DNA of 60,000 nucleotides from Bolinopsis microptera (GCF_026151205.1 NC_087079.1:15883445-15943444); one strand, 5' to 3'; positions 35,410 to 48,850 are shown, counted from the stretch's first letter. Translations and numbers: made by a program. Notes: a model not told the origin generated them from the letters alone.

Positions 35410-38400
35410 ATGGCACTTGGTGTTTCCAGACAGTTGGCAGCACGCCTCAATCTGCTTCTCAGCAGGGCAGCCAGTAGTGTTGCCAGTGTACCCTATATCC
35501 CTGAAACTGTAGTTACTCCGGAGGATGGGAGACCTATCTACCTGGACATTCAGGTAACTACTATATATTCCATGCTACTGTAATAACTATATTATGTAGC
35601 TTGAATTAAAGTAGGTACTTGCAAGAACTCTTTCGCAAAATGGGATGTTTTCATAATGAACAAGGTCGATTTCTCGGTTAATTTCGAGCTCTCGTTTAGA
35701 AAATATTTCTACAGGGGGTAAAAAATATGCCTCACCTCCCCACCAGAATCCACATGCATCTATACTTCTATAATCTTTAAGTCGTGTATTTAGTGTGTTA
35801 TTTAATGTAACTGAGCTACCCCACTAGGCAACAACACCAGTAGACCCACGTGTATTAGACGCAATGTTGCCCTACCAGATGGGCGCGTACGGTAACCCTC
35901 ACTCGCGTACTCACGCGTACGGCTGGGAGAGTGAGGAGGGTGTGGAGATAGCACGCGAGCAAGTCGCTCAACTCATCGGTAATATTCCTATCTGCTAAAT
36001 ACAGACATCAACATATTCATACTATGTATATTATATTGTATATAAAATGAGTATTGAGTAGTATAATAATACAAGTCATAATGTTTTTTTAACGCTGTAT
36101 ATTGAAGTTTTACCATGGTGATACCTGTAACACAAATGATAACGGGCAGAACCATGATAACACTAACTGTATGTGTTTACAGGAGCTAACCCTAAAGAGA
36201 TAATATTTACTTCGGGAGCTACGGAAAGTAACAACATTGCAGTAAAAGGAGTTGCTAAGTTCTACCGTAAGAGGAAACAGCACGTGATTACTGCAGCAAC
36301 TGAACACAAATGTGTGTTGGACAGTTGTAGATACTTGGAAAAAGAGGGATTTGAGGTTAGCGATACTATTAGTTGTATTTTTAACCATCATATCATTGTA
36401 AATATCTGTACTTTAACGTTATATTGAGGGATATTTTAGTTATGGATAATGTATCTTAATTCTTATGTAACTTAGTACATCTTATATAACTGATGTACCA
36501 GGTGACGTATCTACCAGTCCAAAAGAACGGAGTTATTGACATGGACCTATTCAAAGCGAGCATCAGACCCAACACTGGTACACGACAACACTTGTGAAAG
36601 TGTGAAGGAGTGGGGTGGGGTTTGGGGGTGTGGTGGGGTGTTGTTTGGGGGTGGGGTGGGGTGGGGTGGGGGGATTGTTCAATTCTCTACTATACAGTTG
36701 CTTAATTATCCTGTTTAATCCTGTTATACGTCTCACATATATTAACTGATAATTCCCTGTGCAGGTTTAGTATCGTTTATGTATGTTAACAATGAGATCG
36801 GAGTAACTCAGCCAGTCAAAGAGATTGGTGAGATTTGCAGACAAAACAAAATCTTCTTCCACACTGACGCAGCGCAGGTAAAGACTCCAGGAGTGTAGCT
36901 TCTCTTCACTGTTATCAGCTGCTGCATTTTAATCAGTGGCAGTGTTTGTCTATTAAGAAGATTGTGTAATTAATTACACAATTAGTATACATATAATTAG
37001 TTCTACTCTCTCATATTCCTGTATTACTTCCAGGCTGTTGGTAAGATTCCAGTGGACGTGAATGAGAATAATATCGACCTTATGTCAATAAGTGGACACA
37101 AGATATACGGGCCTAAAGGAGTGGGTGCTCTCTACGTTAGGAGACGACCTAGAGTGCGACTAGAACCTCTGCAAAGTGGAGGTTAGTTACCATGTAGTTA
37201 CCATGACAACAACAGAGTGGAGGTTAGTTACCATGTAGTTACCATTACAACAACAGATTGGAGGTTAGTTACCATTACAGTTAGTTACCATGACAACAAC
37301 AGAGTGGAGGTAAGTTACCATTACAGTTAGTTACCATGACAACAACAGATTGGAGGTTAGTTACCATTACAGTTAGTTACCATGAGAACAACAGAGTGGA
37401 GGTTAGTTACCATTACAGTTAGTTACCATGACAACAACAGAGTGGAGGTTAGTTACCATTACAGTTAGTAACCATGACAACAACAGATTGGAGGTTAGTT
37501 ACCATGTAGTTACCATGACAACAACAGAGTGGAGGTTAGTTACCATTACAGTTAGTTACCATGACAACAACAGAGTGGAGGTTAGTTACCATTACAGTTA
37601 GTTACCATGACAACAACAGAGTGGAGGTTAGTTACCATTACAGTTAGTTACCATGACAACATCAGAGTGGAGGTTAGTTACCATGTAGTTACCATGACAA
37701 CAACAGATTGGAGGTAAGTTACCATTACAGTTAGTTACCATGAGAACAACAGAGTGGAGGTTAGTTACCATTACAGTTAGTTACCATGACAACAACAGAG
37801 TGGAGGTTAGTTACAATTACAGTTAGTTACCATGACAACAACAGAGTGGAGGTTAGTTACCATTACAGTTAGTTACCATGACAACAACAGAGTGGAGGTT
37901 AGTTACCATTACAGTTAGTTACCATGACAACAACAGATTGGAGGTAAGTTACCATTACAGTTAGTTACCATGAGAACAACAGAGTGGAGGTTAGTTACCA
38001 TTACAGTTAGTTACCATGACAACAACAGATTGGAGGTTAGTTACCATTACAGTTAGTTACCATGACAACAACAGAGTGGAGGTTAGTTACAATTACAGTT
38101 AGTAACCACTACAGTTACCATGACAACAACAGAGTGAATGTAAATGTAACAGTGAAACTGTTCAGGTGGTCAGGAGCGAGGAATGAGGAGTGGCACAGTT
38201 CCCACTCATCTCTGTGTGGGACTCGGGGCAGCCTGCTCACTTGCTCAACAAGAGATCAGGTTAACATTTCACTTCATTTTACTTTATTTTAACAGATATA
38301 TTCATATGTTTTAATTCAAACAATGTAACTGATTTAAAACTTAATTCCGAGCCCTCTTAAATTCGTTATTAAATAATCTATTGGAGGTAGAAGGCTCGTG

Positions 38401-41400
38401 ATGAGTGATCGCAATCATTATGAATAACAGCCAAAGAAAAGAATTACCCCAAAGGTTTCAAATGCTGAGAAAGTGTTTCGATAATGACCTAATATCGAAT
38501 AACCATTTTAGTTACGACCACGATTACGTGAAGATGCTTAGTGACAGGTTTGTGGAGAAAGTCACCTCGGAACTAACACATGTGGAGCGGAATGGAGACC
38601 CAGAGAGGGGGTACCCTGGCTGTGTTAACCTCTCATTTGCTTATGTTGAGGGGGAGAGTTTACTAATGGCTCTCAAAGATATCGCTCTCTCCTCAGGTTT
38701 GTATCTTTCTTTGCTTGTTTAAGTTTAAGAACATTTAAAATTTGAGATTGAATGTTTTTATGATAATATCTTGTTTACGTTGTTATCAGGTTGTGAGATT
38801 TGGGAATGTTCACCAGTACATATCTCCTTCTCTCCTTTTTATTGTGCTGATCTGTGTTTCTAACTTTCTTTAGCTACCTACTAGCTTTCTAGTAGTTATG
38901 TTTTCAGGAGTGCCCATTGGGGTCTTTATTTTTAACTTATTATGACTGTAATCAATAAATTAGTCCATTAGAGACGACCCCCTTACGAGGGGCTTTCAAT
39001 CAATCAATCAATCAATCTGACTGTTGTCCTCCCTCAGGTTCAGCTTGTACTTCTGCCTCTCTGGAACCGAGTTATGTGCTGAGAGCGCTGGGGGCAGATG
39101 ATGACATGGCTCACTCCTCTATCAGGTAATGAATAAACAGACTTTAAGGGGAATTTGAGAGAATACTCACTGGTCAATATCTGTCCACATTGCACCTAAC
39201 AAGTAACTGTGTCACAGAGTTTTAAATTGGTAAATTCTCGTATCATCATAGCCTGAATCATAGCCTGCATAATATCATAGCCTGAATCATAGCCTGAATC
39301 ATAGCCTGAGTAAATAAAACTGGACATTAATTACCCGATTTATATGGTTTATAGCTCTAGCGATTACCTTCAATGAGAAAACCTCAAGTAGAGCTCAAAA
39401 CAATCAAATCGTAGCTATTAATCTATGCTTGAATACTGTGACAAAATCTGTGACAAACTCATATTAGTTCAAAAGGGTCTACTGAAACTTTTAGCGCCAG
39501 CGGCGCTTAATTTAAAATTTGAACTCTGCGCTTTGCGCGGAATTAACGAGTGTCACGTTAGATCATGTCACGTACAAAACCTCGCGTAACGTATCATGTG
39601 CTATTCCATTCGGTGAATAATTCATATATTAGGACGCAATGAAACTATATGCAATATTCCAAGAAAAGCCGTCAGAAGTTAATTCATGAGTAATGATCGT
39701 TTCTAAAAGCTTGGGTAAGCTAAAATTTTACGCAAAATTGTCTACGCGCCAATAATTATGACACTTTAGCCGCATGTTATGAAATAATGTTCAGTAAGTA
39801 TTACTGTGTTAACCATGGTAAACGTGTTCAGGTTCGGGTTTGGACGTTACTCGACAGTAGAGGAGGTAGATTACACAGCTGAGAGGTGTATTAAACACGT
39901 GACTAGGCTTCGGGAAATGTCCCCCCTCTGGGAGATGGTGCAGGTAAACATTCTCCTTTTTTACTTCATAAACATTAACTATTTACTATCATATTATCGC
40001 TACCTTGTCGCTCACTTATAATCATTACATGGATTTCTCTGTTTTCAACCTTTTTGAAGGCTCACACAGTTAATAATTAATGTCTAGAAGATTATTAGTT
40101 GAACATATTTCGAGTTGATGAATCCAGATTTTTGGAACATTTTTGGAACATTTTTGGAACATGTCCCAAAATTGTCCCAAAAGTGTCCCATGCATTTATT
40201 TGCCCTAATAAGCTCTAAATAGTGCCAAAAATAATTGTAAATGATGGATATAGGTAAAAACTAGGCCTAAGAGCCATCAAAACTCAAATAACATTACCCA
40301 GGTTCATGTAATGAACGAAAATGAACAAAAATGAATATTGTCCTAAATATGCTCAGAACGGTTTAAAATTGGTCGGAAAGTGTTTATATTGGTCCTATGA
40401 CCACTCAAACCAAGTTTGGGAATCACTGCATGTCTAGAACCGATGTTACCTATGTTCCAAAATGTTCCAATTTTGGGACAATAATCCTCCTGAGAATCCA
40501 GATTTTTGGAACATGGGCACATCGAAGTATTGGCTGTATTTAAGTGCTGGGAAGCCTCAATTCGGTTTTCTAAGATGAATATAGGTAAAGACTAGGCCTC
40601 AGAGCCATCAAAACTCAAATAACATTACCCAGGTTCATGTAATGAACGAAAATGAACAAAAATGAATATTGTCCTAAAAATGCTCAGAACGGTTTAAAAT
40701 TAGTCGGAAAGTGTTTATATTGTCCTATGACACTCCAATACAAGTTGGGAATCACTGCAGTGTCTAGACCGATTGTGACCTATGTTCCAAATGTTTCCAA
40801 ATTTGGGACAATAAATCCTCCTGAGAATCCAGATTTTGGATCATGGGCACATCGAAGTATTCCGCTGTATTTAAGTGCTGGGAATGCATCAATTCGGTTT
40901 TCTAAGATGGAGTAGGTAAAGGACTAGGCCTAGAGCCAATCAAAAACTCAAATAAACATTACCAGGTTCATGGAATGAACGAAATGATCAAAATGAATAT
41001 TAGCCTAAAAATGCTCAGAACGGTTTAACATTGGTCGAAAAGAGTTTATATTGGTCTATGGACCACTCAAACCATGTTTGGGAATCACTGCAAGTCTAGA
41101 ACCGATGTGACCTATGTTTCCAATACATGTTCCTATTTTGGGACAAGATAATCCTCCTGAGAATCCAGATTTTTGAACTGGGCACATCGAAGTATTTGGT
41201 GTATTTAAATGCTGGGAAGCCTTCAATTCGGGTTTTCTACGATGGATTTAGTAAAAATCTAGGCCTAAGAAGCCATCAAAAACTCAAATAACATTACCCA
41301 GGTTTCATGAATGAACGAAAATGAAACAAAAATGAATATATGTCCTTAAAATGCTTCAGAAGGTTTATTAAAATTGGTCGGAAAAGTGGTTTATATTGGT

Positions 41401-44400
41401 CCTGGACCACCCAAATAGCAAGTTTGGGAATATCTGCATGTCTAGAACCGATGTTACCAATGTTCAAAAGTTCAATTTTGGGACAATATCCTCCTGAGAA
41501 TCCAGAGTTTTAGGAACATGGGCAACATCGAAGATTGGCTCTGTATTTTAGTGCTGGGAAGCATCATTCGGTTTTCTAAGATTGGATATAGGTAAAATTA
41601 AGCCTAAGTGCCATCAAAACTCAAAATAACATTACCCAGGTTCATGGAAAATGAATCGAAAATGAACCAAAAAATGAATCTTGTCCTAAAAATGCTCAGA
41701 ACGGTTTAAAATGGTCGGAAAGTTTGGGAATCACTCATGTCTAAGACCCGATGTTACCAAATGTTGTCCACAATAATCCGCCTGAGCATCAAGATTTTTG
41801 GAACATGGGGACATCGAAAGTGCTGGGAAGCCTCAATTGGTTTTCTAAGATGGTTATAAAAAAAACTAGGCCTTTTTAGAGAGCCTTCCAAAAAGTCGTA
41901 TAATATTCCCATCAAGATTATGGATGAACAACGAACATGAAAATTTTCCTCAAGAACCTCAGAAATGGTTAAAAAATGGTGGCAAAGAGTCAATATTGTG
42001 TCCAACAGGGTCTTAAAAGTTGCATTCAGAATTATGTACAATTAAACAGAATTATTTTATTGGGCAAATATTTTTGTTTAATAATCCTCCAATTTTTGAT
42101 TTAAATGCTTCCCAGCTCTTAAATACAGCCCAATACTGCGATGTGCCCATGTTCAAAAATCTGGATTCTCAGGAGATTTATTGTCCCAAATTGGAAATTT
42201 TTGGAAATAGGTAACATCGGTTCTAGTCATTGCAGTGATTCCCCAAACTTGGTTTGAGTGGTCCTAGGACAATATAAACACTTTCCGAAACAATTTTAAA
42301 CCGTTCTGAGCATTTTTAGGACAATATTCATTTTTGTTCCATTTTCGTTCCATTACATGAACTGTGTAATTGTTATTTGAGTTTTGATGGCTCTTTGCCA
42401 TAGTAGTTTTTTACCTATTTCCAGCTTAGAAAATTCGAATTGAGGCTTACCAGCATTAAAGTACAGCCAATACTTCGATAGTGCACATGTTCCAAAAAAT
42501 CTGGATTCTCAGGAGGATTATTGTCCCAAAATTGGAACATTTTGGAACATAAGGTAAACATCGGTTTGACATTGCAGTGATTCCCAAACTTGGTTTGAGT
42601 GGTCCCAGGACCAATATAAACACTTTCCGGACCATTTTAACCGTTCTGAGCATATTAGGACATTATTCATTTTTTGTTCATTTTCGTTCATTACATGAAC
42701 CTGGGTAATGTTATTGAGTTTGATGGCTCTTAGGATAGTTTTACATTTTATCCATCTTAGAGAAAATTCGAAATGAGGCTTCCCAGCACTTAATTACAAG
42801 CCAATACTTCGATGTGCCCATGTTTCCAAAATCTGGATTTTCAGGAGGATTATTGATCCCAAAATTGATCATTTGGGAACCTAGGTAACATCGGGTCTAG
42901 ACTGCAGTGATTCCCAAAAACTTGGTTTGAGTCGTCCAGGACCAATATAAACCACTTTCCGACCAATTTTAAACCGTTCTGAGCATATTTAGGAACAAGA
43001 TTCATTTTTGTTCATTTTCGTACATTCCATGTAACCTGGTAATGTTATTTGAGTTTTGATGGCTCTTAGGTGGGTATAGTTTTTACTATTATCCATCTTA
43101 GGAAACCGAATTGAGGCTTCCCAGCACTTCTGATGTCACCCATGTTCCATAAATCGGATGCTCAGGAGGATTATTGTGACAACATTGGTAACATCGGGTT
43201 CTAGACATGAAGTGATTCCCTAACTTTCCGACCAATTTTAAAACCGTTTGAGCATTTTTAGGCATATTCATTTTTTGTCATTTCGTTCATTCCATGAACC
43301 CTGGTAATGTTTTTTGAGTTTTGATGGCTATTGCTTTGTTTTTTACCTATATCCATTCTTAGAAACCGAATTGAGGCTTCCCAGAAACTTTAAATTTAGG
43401 CCATTACTTCGATGTGCCATAGGTTCCAAAAATCTGGACTTCTCAGGAGGATTATAGTCCCAATTATTTGGAACATTTTGGAAACATTGGTACCATCGGT
43501 TCTAGACATGCAGTGATTCCCAAACTTGTCTTTGGGTGGTCCTAGGACCAATATAAACACTTTTCCGACCAATTTTTAACCGTTGAGCGATTTTAAGACA
43601 ATATTCATTCTTTTGTTCATTTTCTTCATTCCATGAACCTGGGTAATGTTATTTGAGTCTTTGTTGGCTTTAGGCCTAGTTTTATACCTATATCCATCTT
43701 AGTAAAAACCGAAATTTGAGGGCTTCCCAGCACTTAAATACAGCCAATACTTCGATAGTGCCCATGTTCCCAAAAATCTGGATTTCAGGAGGATTAATTG
43801 TCCAAATTTGGAACTTGTGGAACTTAGGTAAACATCGGTCTAGTCATGCAGTGATTCCCAACTGGTTGAGTGGTCCCAGGACCAATATAAAAACACTTTC
43901 CGACCCAATTTTTAACCGTTCTGGGTTACCCCCCCCCCCCCCCCCCCCCCCCTTGCAAATTTAGGACATATTCATTTTTGTTCATTTTCGATCATTACAT
44001 GATAACCTGGGTAATGTTAATTTGTGTTTTGATGGCTTTAGCCTAGTTTGTACTATATCCATCTTAGAAAAAATTCGATTTGAGGCTTCCCAGCACTTAA
44101 ATACAGCAATACTGCGATGTGCCCATGTTCCAAAAATCTGGATTCTCAGGGGATATTGTACCAAAATTGGAACATTTTGGAACATAGGTAACATCGTTCT
44201 AGACATCCAGTGATTCCATAACTTGGGTTGAGTTGGTCACAGGACCATATAAACACTTTCTGACCAATTTTAAACCTTTCTGTGCATTTTTAGGACAATA
44301 TTCATTTTTGCTTCATTTTCGTTTTTTCCATGAAACCTGGGTAAATGTTATTTGAGTTTTGAAGGCTCTTAGGCCAGGTTTTACTATATCCATCTTAGAA

Positions 44401-47400
44401 AACAAATTGAGCTTCCCAGCACTTAAATACAGCAATACTTCGAAGTGCCATGTTCCAAAAATCTGGATTATCAGGAGGGATTTATTTGTGCCATAATTGG
44501 AACATTTTGGAACATTGGTAAACAATCGAGTTCTAGACATGCAGTGATTCTCAAACTTGGTTTGGCGTGGTCCTAGGACAAATATAAACCTCTTTCCGAC
44601 CAATTTTAAACCATTCTGAGCATTTTTAGGACAATATTCTTTTTTGTTCATTTTCGTTCATTCCAATGATACTGGGTAATTTGATTGAGTTTTTGATGGC
44701 TCTTAAGCCTAGTTTTTTTACTAATATCCATCTTAGAAAGACGAAATTGAGGCTTCCCCTGCACTTAAATACAGCATTACTTCGATGTGCCCTGTTCCAA
44801 AAAGCTGGATTCTCAGGAGGATTATTGTGCAAAATTGGAATAATTTTGGAACATGCGTAACATCGGTTCTAAACTGCAGTGTATTCCCAAACTTTGTTTG
44901 ACTGGTCCTAGGACTAATATAAACACTTTCCGACCAAATTTTAAACCATTCTGAGCATTTTTAGGACCATATTATTTCTCGTTTTCATTTGTTCATTCCA
45001 TGAACCTGGGTAAATATTATTTCCAAGTTTTGATGGATCTTAGCCTAGTTTTTACCTATATCCATCTTAGACAAACCGAATTGAGGCTTCACAGCAATTT
45101 AACATACAGCCAATACTTCGATGTGCCCATGTTCAAAAAATCGGGATTATCAGGAGGATTATTGTCAAAAATTGGAACATTTTGGAACATAGGTAACATC
45201 GGTTCTAGAATGCAGTGATTCCCATACTTTGGTTTGAGTGGTCCCAGGACCAATTTAAACACTTCCGACCAATTCTAAACCGTTTCTGAGCATATTTAGG
45301 ACAATATTCATTTTTGTTCATTTTCGTTCAGTACATGATCCTGGGGGAATGTTATTTGAGTTTTGATGGCTCTTAGGCCTAGTTTTTACTTCATATCCAT
45401 CTTAGAAAATTCGAATGATGGGCTTCCCAGCACTTAAATACGCCAATACTTCGATGTGCCCATGTTCCAAAAATCTGGATTCTCAGGTGGATTATTGTCC
45501 AATAATTGGAACATTTTGGAACATAGGTAACATCGGTTCTACGACATGCAGTGATTCCCAATACTTTGGTTTGAGTGGTCCAGGACCATATAAAACACTT
45601 TCTGACAATTTTAAACCATTCTTAGCATTTTTAGGGACAATATTCACTTTTTGTTCATTTTCGTCCATTTCTTCCATGAACCGGGGTAATGTTATTTGAG
45701 TTTTGATGGCTCTTAGCCTAGTTTTTAACCTATAACCATCCTTAGGAAAAAACAAATTGAGGCTTCCCGCACTTAAATACAGCCAATACTTCGAAGTGCC
45801 CATGTTCAAAAATCTGGATTCCTCAGGTGGATTATTGTGCCAAAAATTGCGAACATTTTGGAACATTGGTAAAACACTCGGTTTAGACAATGCAGTGATT
45901 CTTCAAACTTGGTTTGAGTGGTCCTAGGACTATTATAAAAACACTTTCCGCCAATGTTAAAACCATTCTGAGCATTTTTAGGACAATATTCATTTTTGAT
46001 TCATTTTCGTTCATTCATGAACCGGGGTATGATGGATTTGAGTTTTGATGGCTCTTAAAGCACTAGTTTTTACCTATATCCATCTTAGAAAGACGAAGTG
46101 AGGCTTCACAGCACTTACAATACATCCAATACTTCGATGTGCCCTGTTCCAAAAAATTGGATTTCTCAGGAGGATTATTGTGCCAAAATTGGAACATTTT
46201 GGCAACATTTGGTAACAATCGGTTTAAAACATGCAGTGATTCCCAAAACTTTGTTTGACTGTCTAGGACTAATATAAACACGTTCGACCATTTAAACCAT
46301 TCTGAGCATTTTTAGGACAATATTCATTTCTGTTCATTTTCGTTCATTCCATGAACCTGGGTAATATTATTTCAGTTTTGATGGATCTTAGGCCTAGTTT
46401 TTACCTATATCCTCTTAGAAAGAAAAACGAATTGAGGCTTCCCAGCCACTTAAATACAGCCAATACTTCGATGTCCCCAGTTCCCAAAATGGTTACAAAA
46501 ATCAAAATTGGAACCACCTTCCATCGGTTCTAGACATGCAGTGATTCCCAAACTTGGTTTGAGTGTCATAGGACAATGTAAACATTTTTGGACCCATTCG
46601 TTAAACCGTTCTGAGCATTTTTAGGAACAATATTCATTTTTGTTATTTTCTGTTCACGTCCATGAACCTGGGTATGTTATTTGAGTTTTGATGGCTTTAG
46701 GCCCTAGCTTTTACTATATCACATCTTAGAAAACCGAATTGAGCTTCCCAGCACTTAAATACATGCCATTACTTCGATGTGCCAATGTTTCCAAAAATCT
46801 GGATTATCAGGAGAATTATTGAACTTTTGGAACCTTGGTAACATCGGTTTCTAGCAAGCGGGATTCCCAAACTTGGTTTGAGTGCGTGGCTAGGAACATA
46901 ATATAAACACTCTTTCCCGACCAATTTTAATCCATTCTGAGCATTTTTAGGACAATATTCATTTTTGTTCATTTTTCGTTTCTTCCAGGAACCTGGGTAT
47001 GTTATTTGAGTTTTGATGGCTCTTCGGCCTAGGTTTTACCTATATCCATCTTAGAAATCCGATTGGAAGGCTTCTCAGCACTTAATACAGCCAATACTTC
47101 GATGTCCCCATGTTCCCAAAATGGTTACAAAATCAAAATTGGGAACACCTTCACATCGGTTCTAGACATGCAGTGATGTCCCAAAACTTGGTTCTGAGTG
47201 GTCCTAGGACCAATGTATAAAACTTTCGACCCTTTCTTAAACCGTTCTGTGGCATTATTAGGGACAATATTCATTTTTGTTATTTTTCGTTCATTCCATG
47301 AACCATGGGGTATTGTTTTTTGAGTTTTGATGGCTCTTAGGCCTAGCCTTTTACCTATATCATCTTAGAAACCGAAAATTGAGGCTTCCCAGCACTTAAA

Positions 47401-48146
47401 TACAGCCAATACTTCGTGTGCCAATGTTCCAAAATCTAGGATTCTAGGAGGGATTATTTGTGACAAATTGGATACATTTTGGAAAATTAGGTAACATCGG
47501 TTTCTAGACTTGCAGTGTTTCCAAACTTGGTTTGAGTGGTCCTAAGACCAATGTAATACACTTTCCGACCCATTTTAAACGTTTTGTGCGATTTTTTGGA
47601 CAATATTCATTGTTGTTCATTTTCGTTCATTCCATGAACTGGGTAAGTTATTATGAGTTTTGATGGCTCTTAGGCCTAGTTTTTACCTATATCCATCTTA
47701 GAAACACCGAATTGAGGCTTCGCACTTAAATACAGCAATACTTCGATGTTCCCATGGATCCCAAAATGGTTACAAAAATAAAATTGGAAACCACCTTCAC
47801 AATTGGTTCTAGACATGCAGTGTCATTCTCAAACTTGGTTTGAGTTGTCCTAGGACCAAATGTTAAAAACACTTTCCCGACCCATTTTAAAACCCATTTT
47901 GAAGCACTATGAGAAGAATGTTCAGTTTCGTCATTTCTGGTCATTCCATGGTAACTTTTTATACGACTTTGATGGCTCCTAGGCCTAGCTTACGGCTTTT
48001 AATCCATCTTAGAAAACGAATGAGCCTTCCCAGCACTCAAATACGGCCAATACTGCGATGTGCCCATGTTCCAAATTTCTGGATTCATCTACTGCATATT
48101 TCAGGAAGGGATCGACATCAAGACGATTCAGTGGTCTCAGCACTAA
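35410..48146 (+). CDS. NFS1: Cysteine desulfurase, mitochondrial (11 coding exons)
   Basis: PLP enzyme that releases sulfur from cysteine for Fe-S cluster assembly in the mitochondrial matrix. Exons: 35410-35553, 35828-35978, 36183-36355, 36502-36577, 36765-36877, 37034-37181, 38166-38259, 38512-38696, 39038-39125, 39832-39943, 48105-48146. All introns are GT-AG and phases join to 441 residues (animal proteins about 450). Key sites: [25 protein letters not shown], the PLP-binding lysine in [10 protein letters not shown] (about Lys242), [13 protein letters not shown] across exons 6-7, and the sulfur-carrying loop Cys in SSGSACTS (about Cys365). The last exon encodes [13 protein letters not shown] and lies 8.2 kb downstream, past a satellite array. 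Intron 6 begins with a donor-copying minisatellite. The ATG follows a splice acceptor by 4 nt. Confidence 0.95.
36610..36673 (+). repeat. G-rich tract in NFS1 intron 4
   Basis: Many GGGG and GGGGT runs on the coding strand, starting about 30 nt after the exon 4 donor. It could form a G-quadruplex in the pre-mRNA. Confidence 0.75.
37175..38137 (+). repeat. 46-bp minisatellite with a 5' splice site in each unit (NFS1 intron 6)
   Basis: About 20 units of 46 bp (a variant is 41 bp). Units begin GTTAGTTACCATTACAGTTA and end CAACAACAGAGTGGAG. The exon 6 end is AAAGTGGAG followed by GTTAGTTACC, so each unit recreates AGTGGAG/GTTAGT, the authentic donor junction. Some units have GATTGGAG/GTAAGT, a better consensus donor. 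The array fills most of intron 6 (37182-38165). Confidence 0.92.
38886..39016 (+). mobile_element. LINE 3'-end fragment with (TCAA)n tail, in NFS1 intron 8
   Basis: Same family and orientation as 34415-34536, with more tail units. It ends about 20 nt before the acceptor of NFS1 exon 9, so it lies next to the branch-point region. Confidence 0.7.
39248..39312 (+). repeat. Short tandem CATAGCCTGAAT array in NFS1 intron 9
   Basis: About five imperfect copies of CATAGCCTGAAT. Confidence 0.75.
40119..42000 (-). repeat. Satellite of about 335 bp, inverted half (NFS1 intron 10)
   Basis: Five to six units recognised by GAATCCAGATTTTTGGAACA, CATCGAAGTATT, GTGCTGGGAAGC and TGCTCAGAACGG. They are reverse complements of the units at 42085-48085. 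Successive units differ mainly by single-base gains and losses. Confidence 0.88.
42085..48085 (+). repeat. Satellite of about 335 bp, main half (NFS1 intron 10)
   Basis: About 18 units marked by GCTTCCCAGCACTTAAATAC, roughly every 335 bp (for example near 42780, 43724, 44087, 45424, 46440, 47387). The orientation switches at about 42000-42085, where unrelated AT-rich sequence lies. The last unit ends about 20 nt before the NFS1 exon 11 acceptor. A 26-nt C-run at about 43927 interrupts one unit. Confidence 0.9.
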
Positions 48147-48694
48147 AAAACTCCACCAAGCTGAGGATTTACTTTCAGCTGTTATTCTCAACAATCTCAG
48201 TTTACAAATGAGAAGATGAAGATTTCAGTTGGGTGTGGTCCCTCGAGAAGCCACCGAACACAATTCAAAGTGACTTGATTGTGTTGTCTCCTAAAAACAA
48301 GTTGTCTCCATGGACACTTGTCTCCTAACAGTATTTGTTTTACGTGTGCAGAACCTTATTTATTGACGCCTCGACTTGAACAAATTTGGGTGTTTGGGTG
48401 TGTCTTTTGAAACTAGCCTGGTTCACTGTTGGATAAACATCGTTGCACTTCAATATTTCAATGACGATATCTTTAAGGTTATTTATTCATTGTTGGGTGT
48501 TGGGAAATCGTCGCCGCTTGCCAAATTATACGGATTTTTTTTTTTCCGCCATAGGCTAAATTGCAAAGTTTTTTGTTCTTTAAATGTTGTTTTTGCCATT
48601 ATGATTGAGGAAGATGGATTACCAAATTTCGCACAAATCCGCCAAAAAAATGGTTGCAAAAAAATGACGACGACATTATACAATGACCCTTATT

Positions 48695-48700
48695 AATAAA
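48695..48700 (+). terminator. Candidate NFS1 poly(A) signal
   Basis: First AATAAA seen after the NFS1 stop codon, about 550 nt downstream. Confidence 0.4.
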
Positions 48701-48850
48701 TTAATTTTAGTATACCTACCATGTAGAAGAGTTTTAATTGATAAAAACCTGAAAGTTCGAAATGTTTTTAACTAATGTTTTTATAGAGAAAAATATTTAC
48801 ATACATCTATCGTATAATTTGTTTAATTTCATTTGTTATTTAATCGTACG

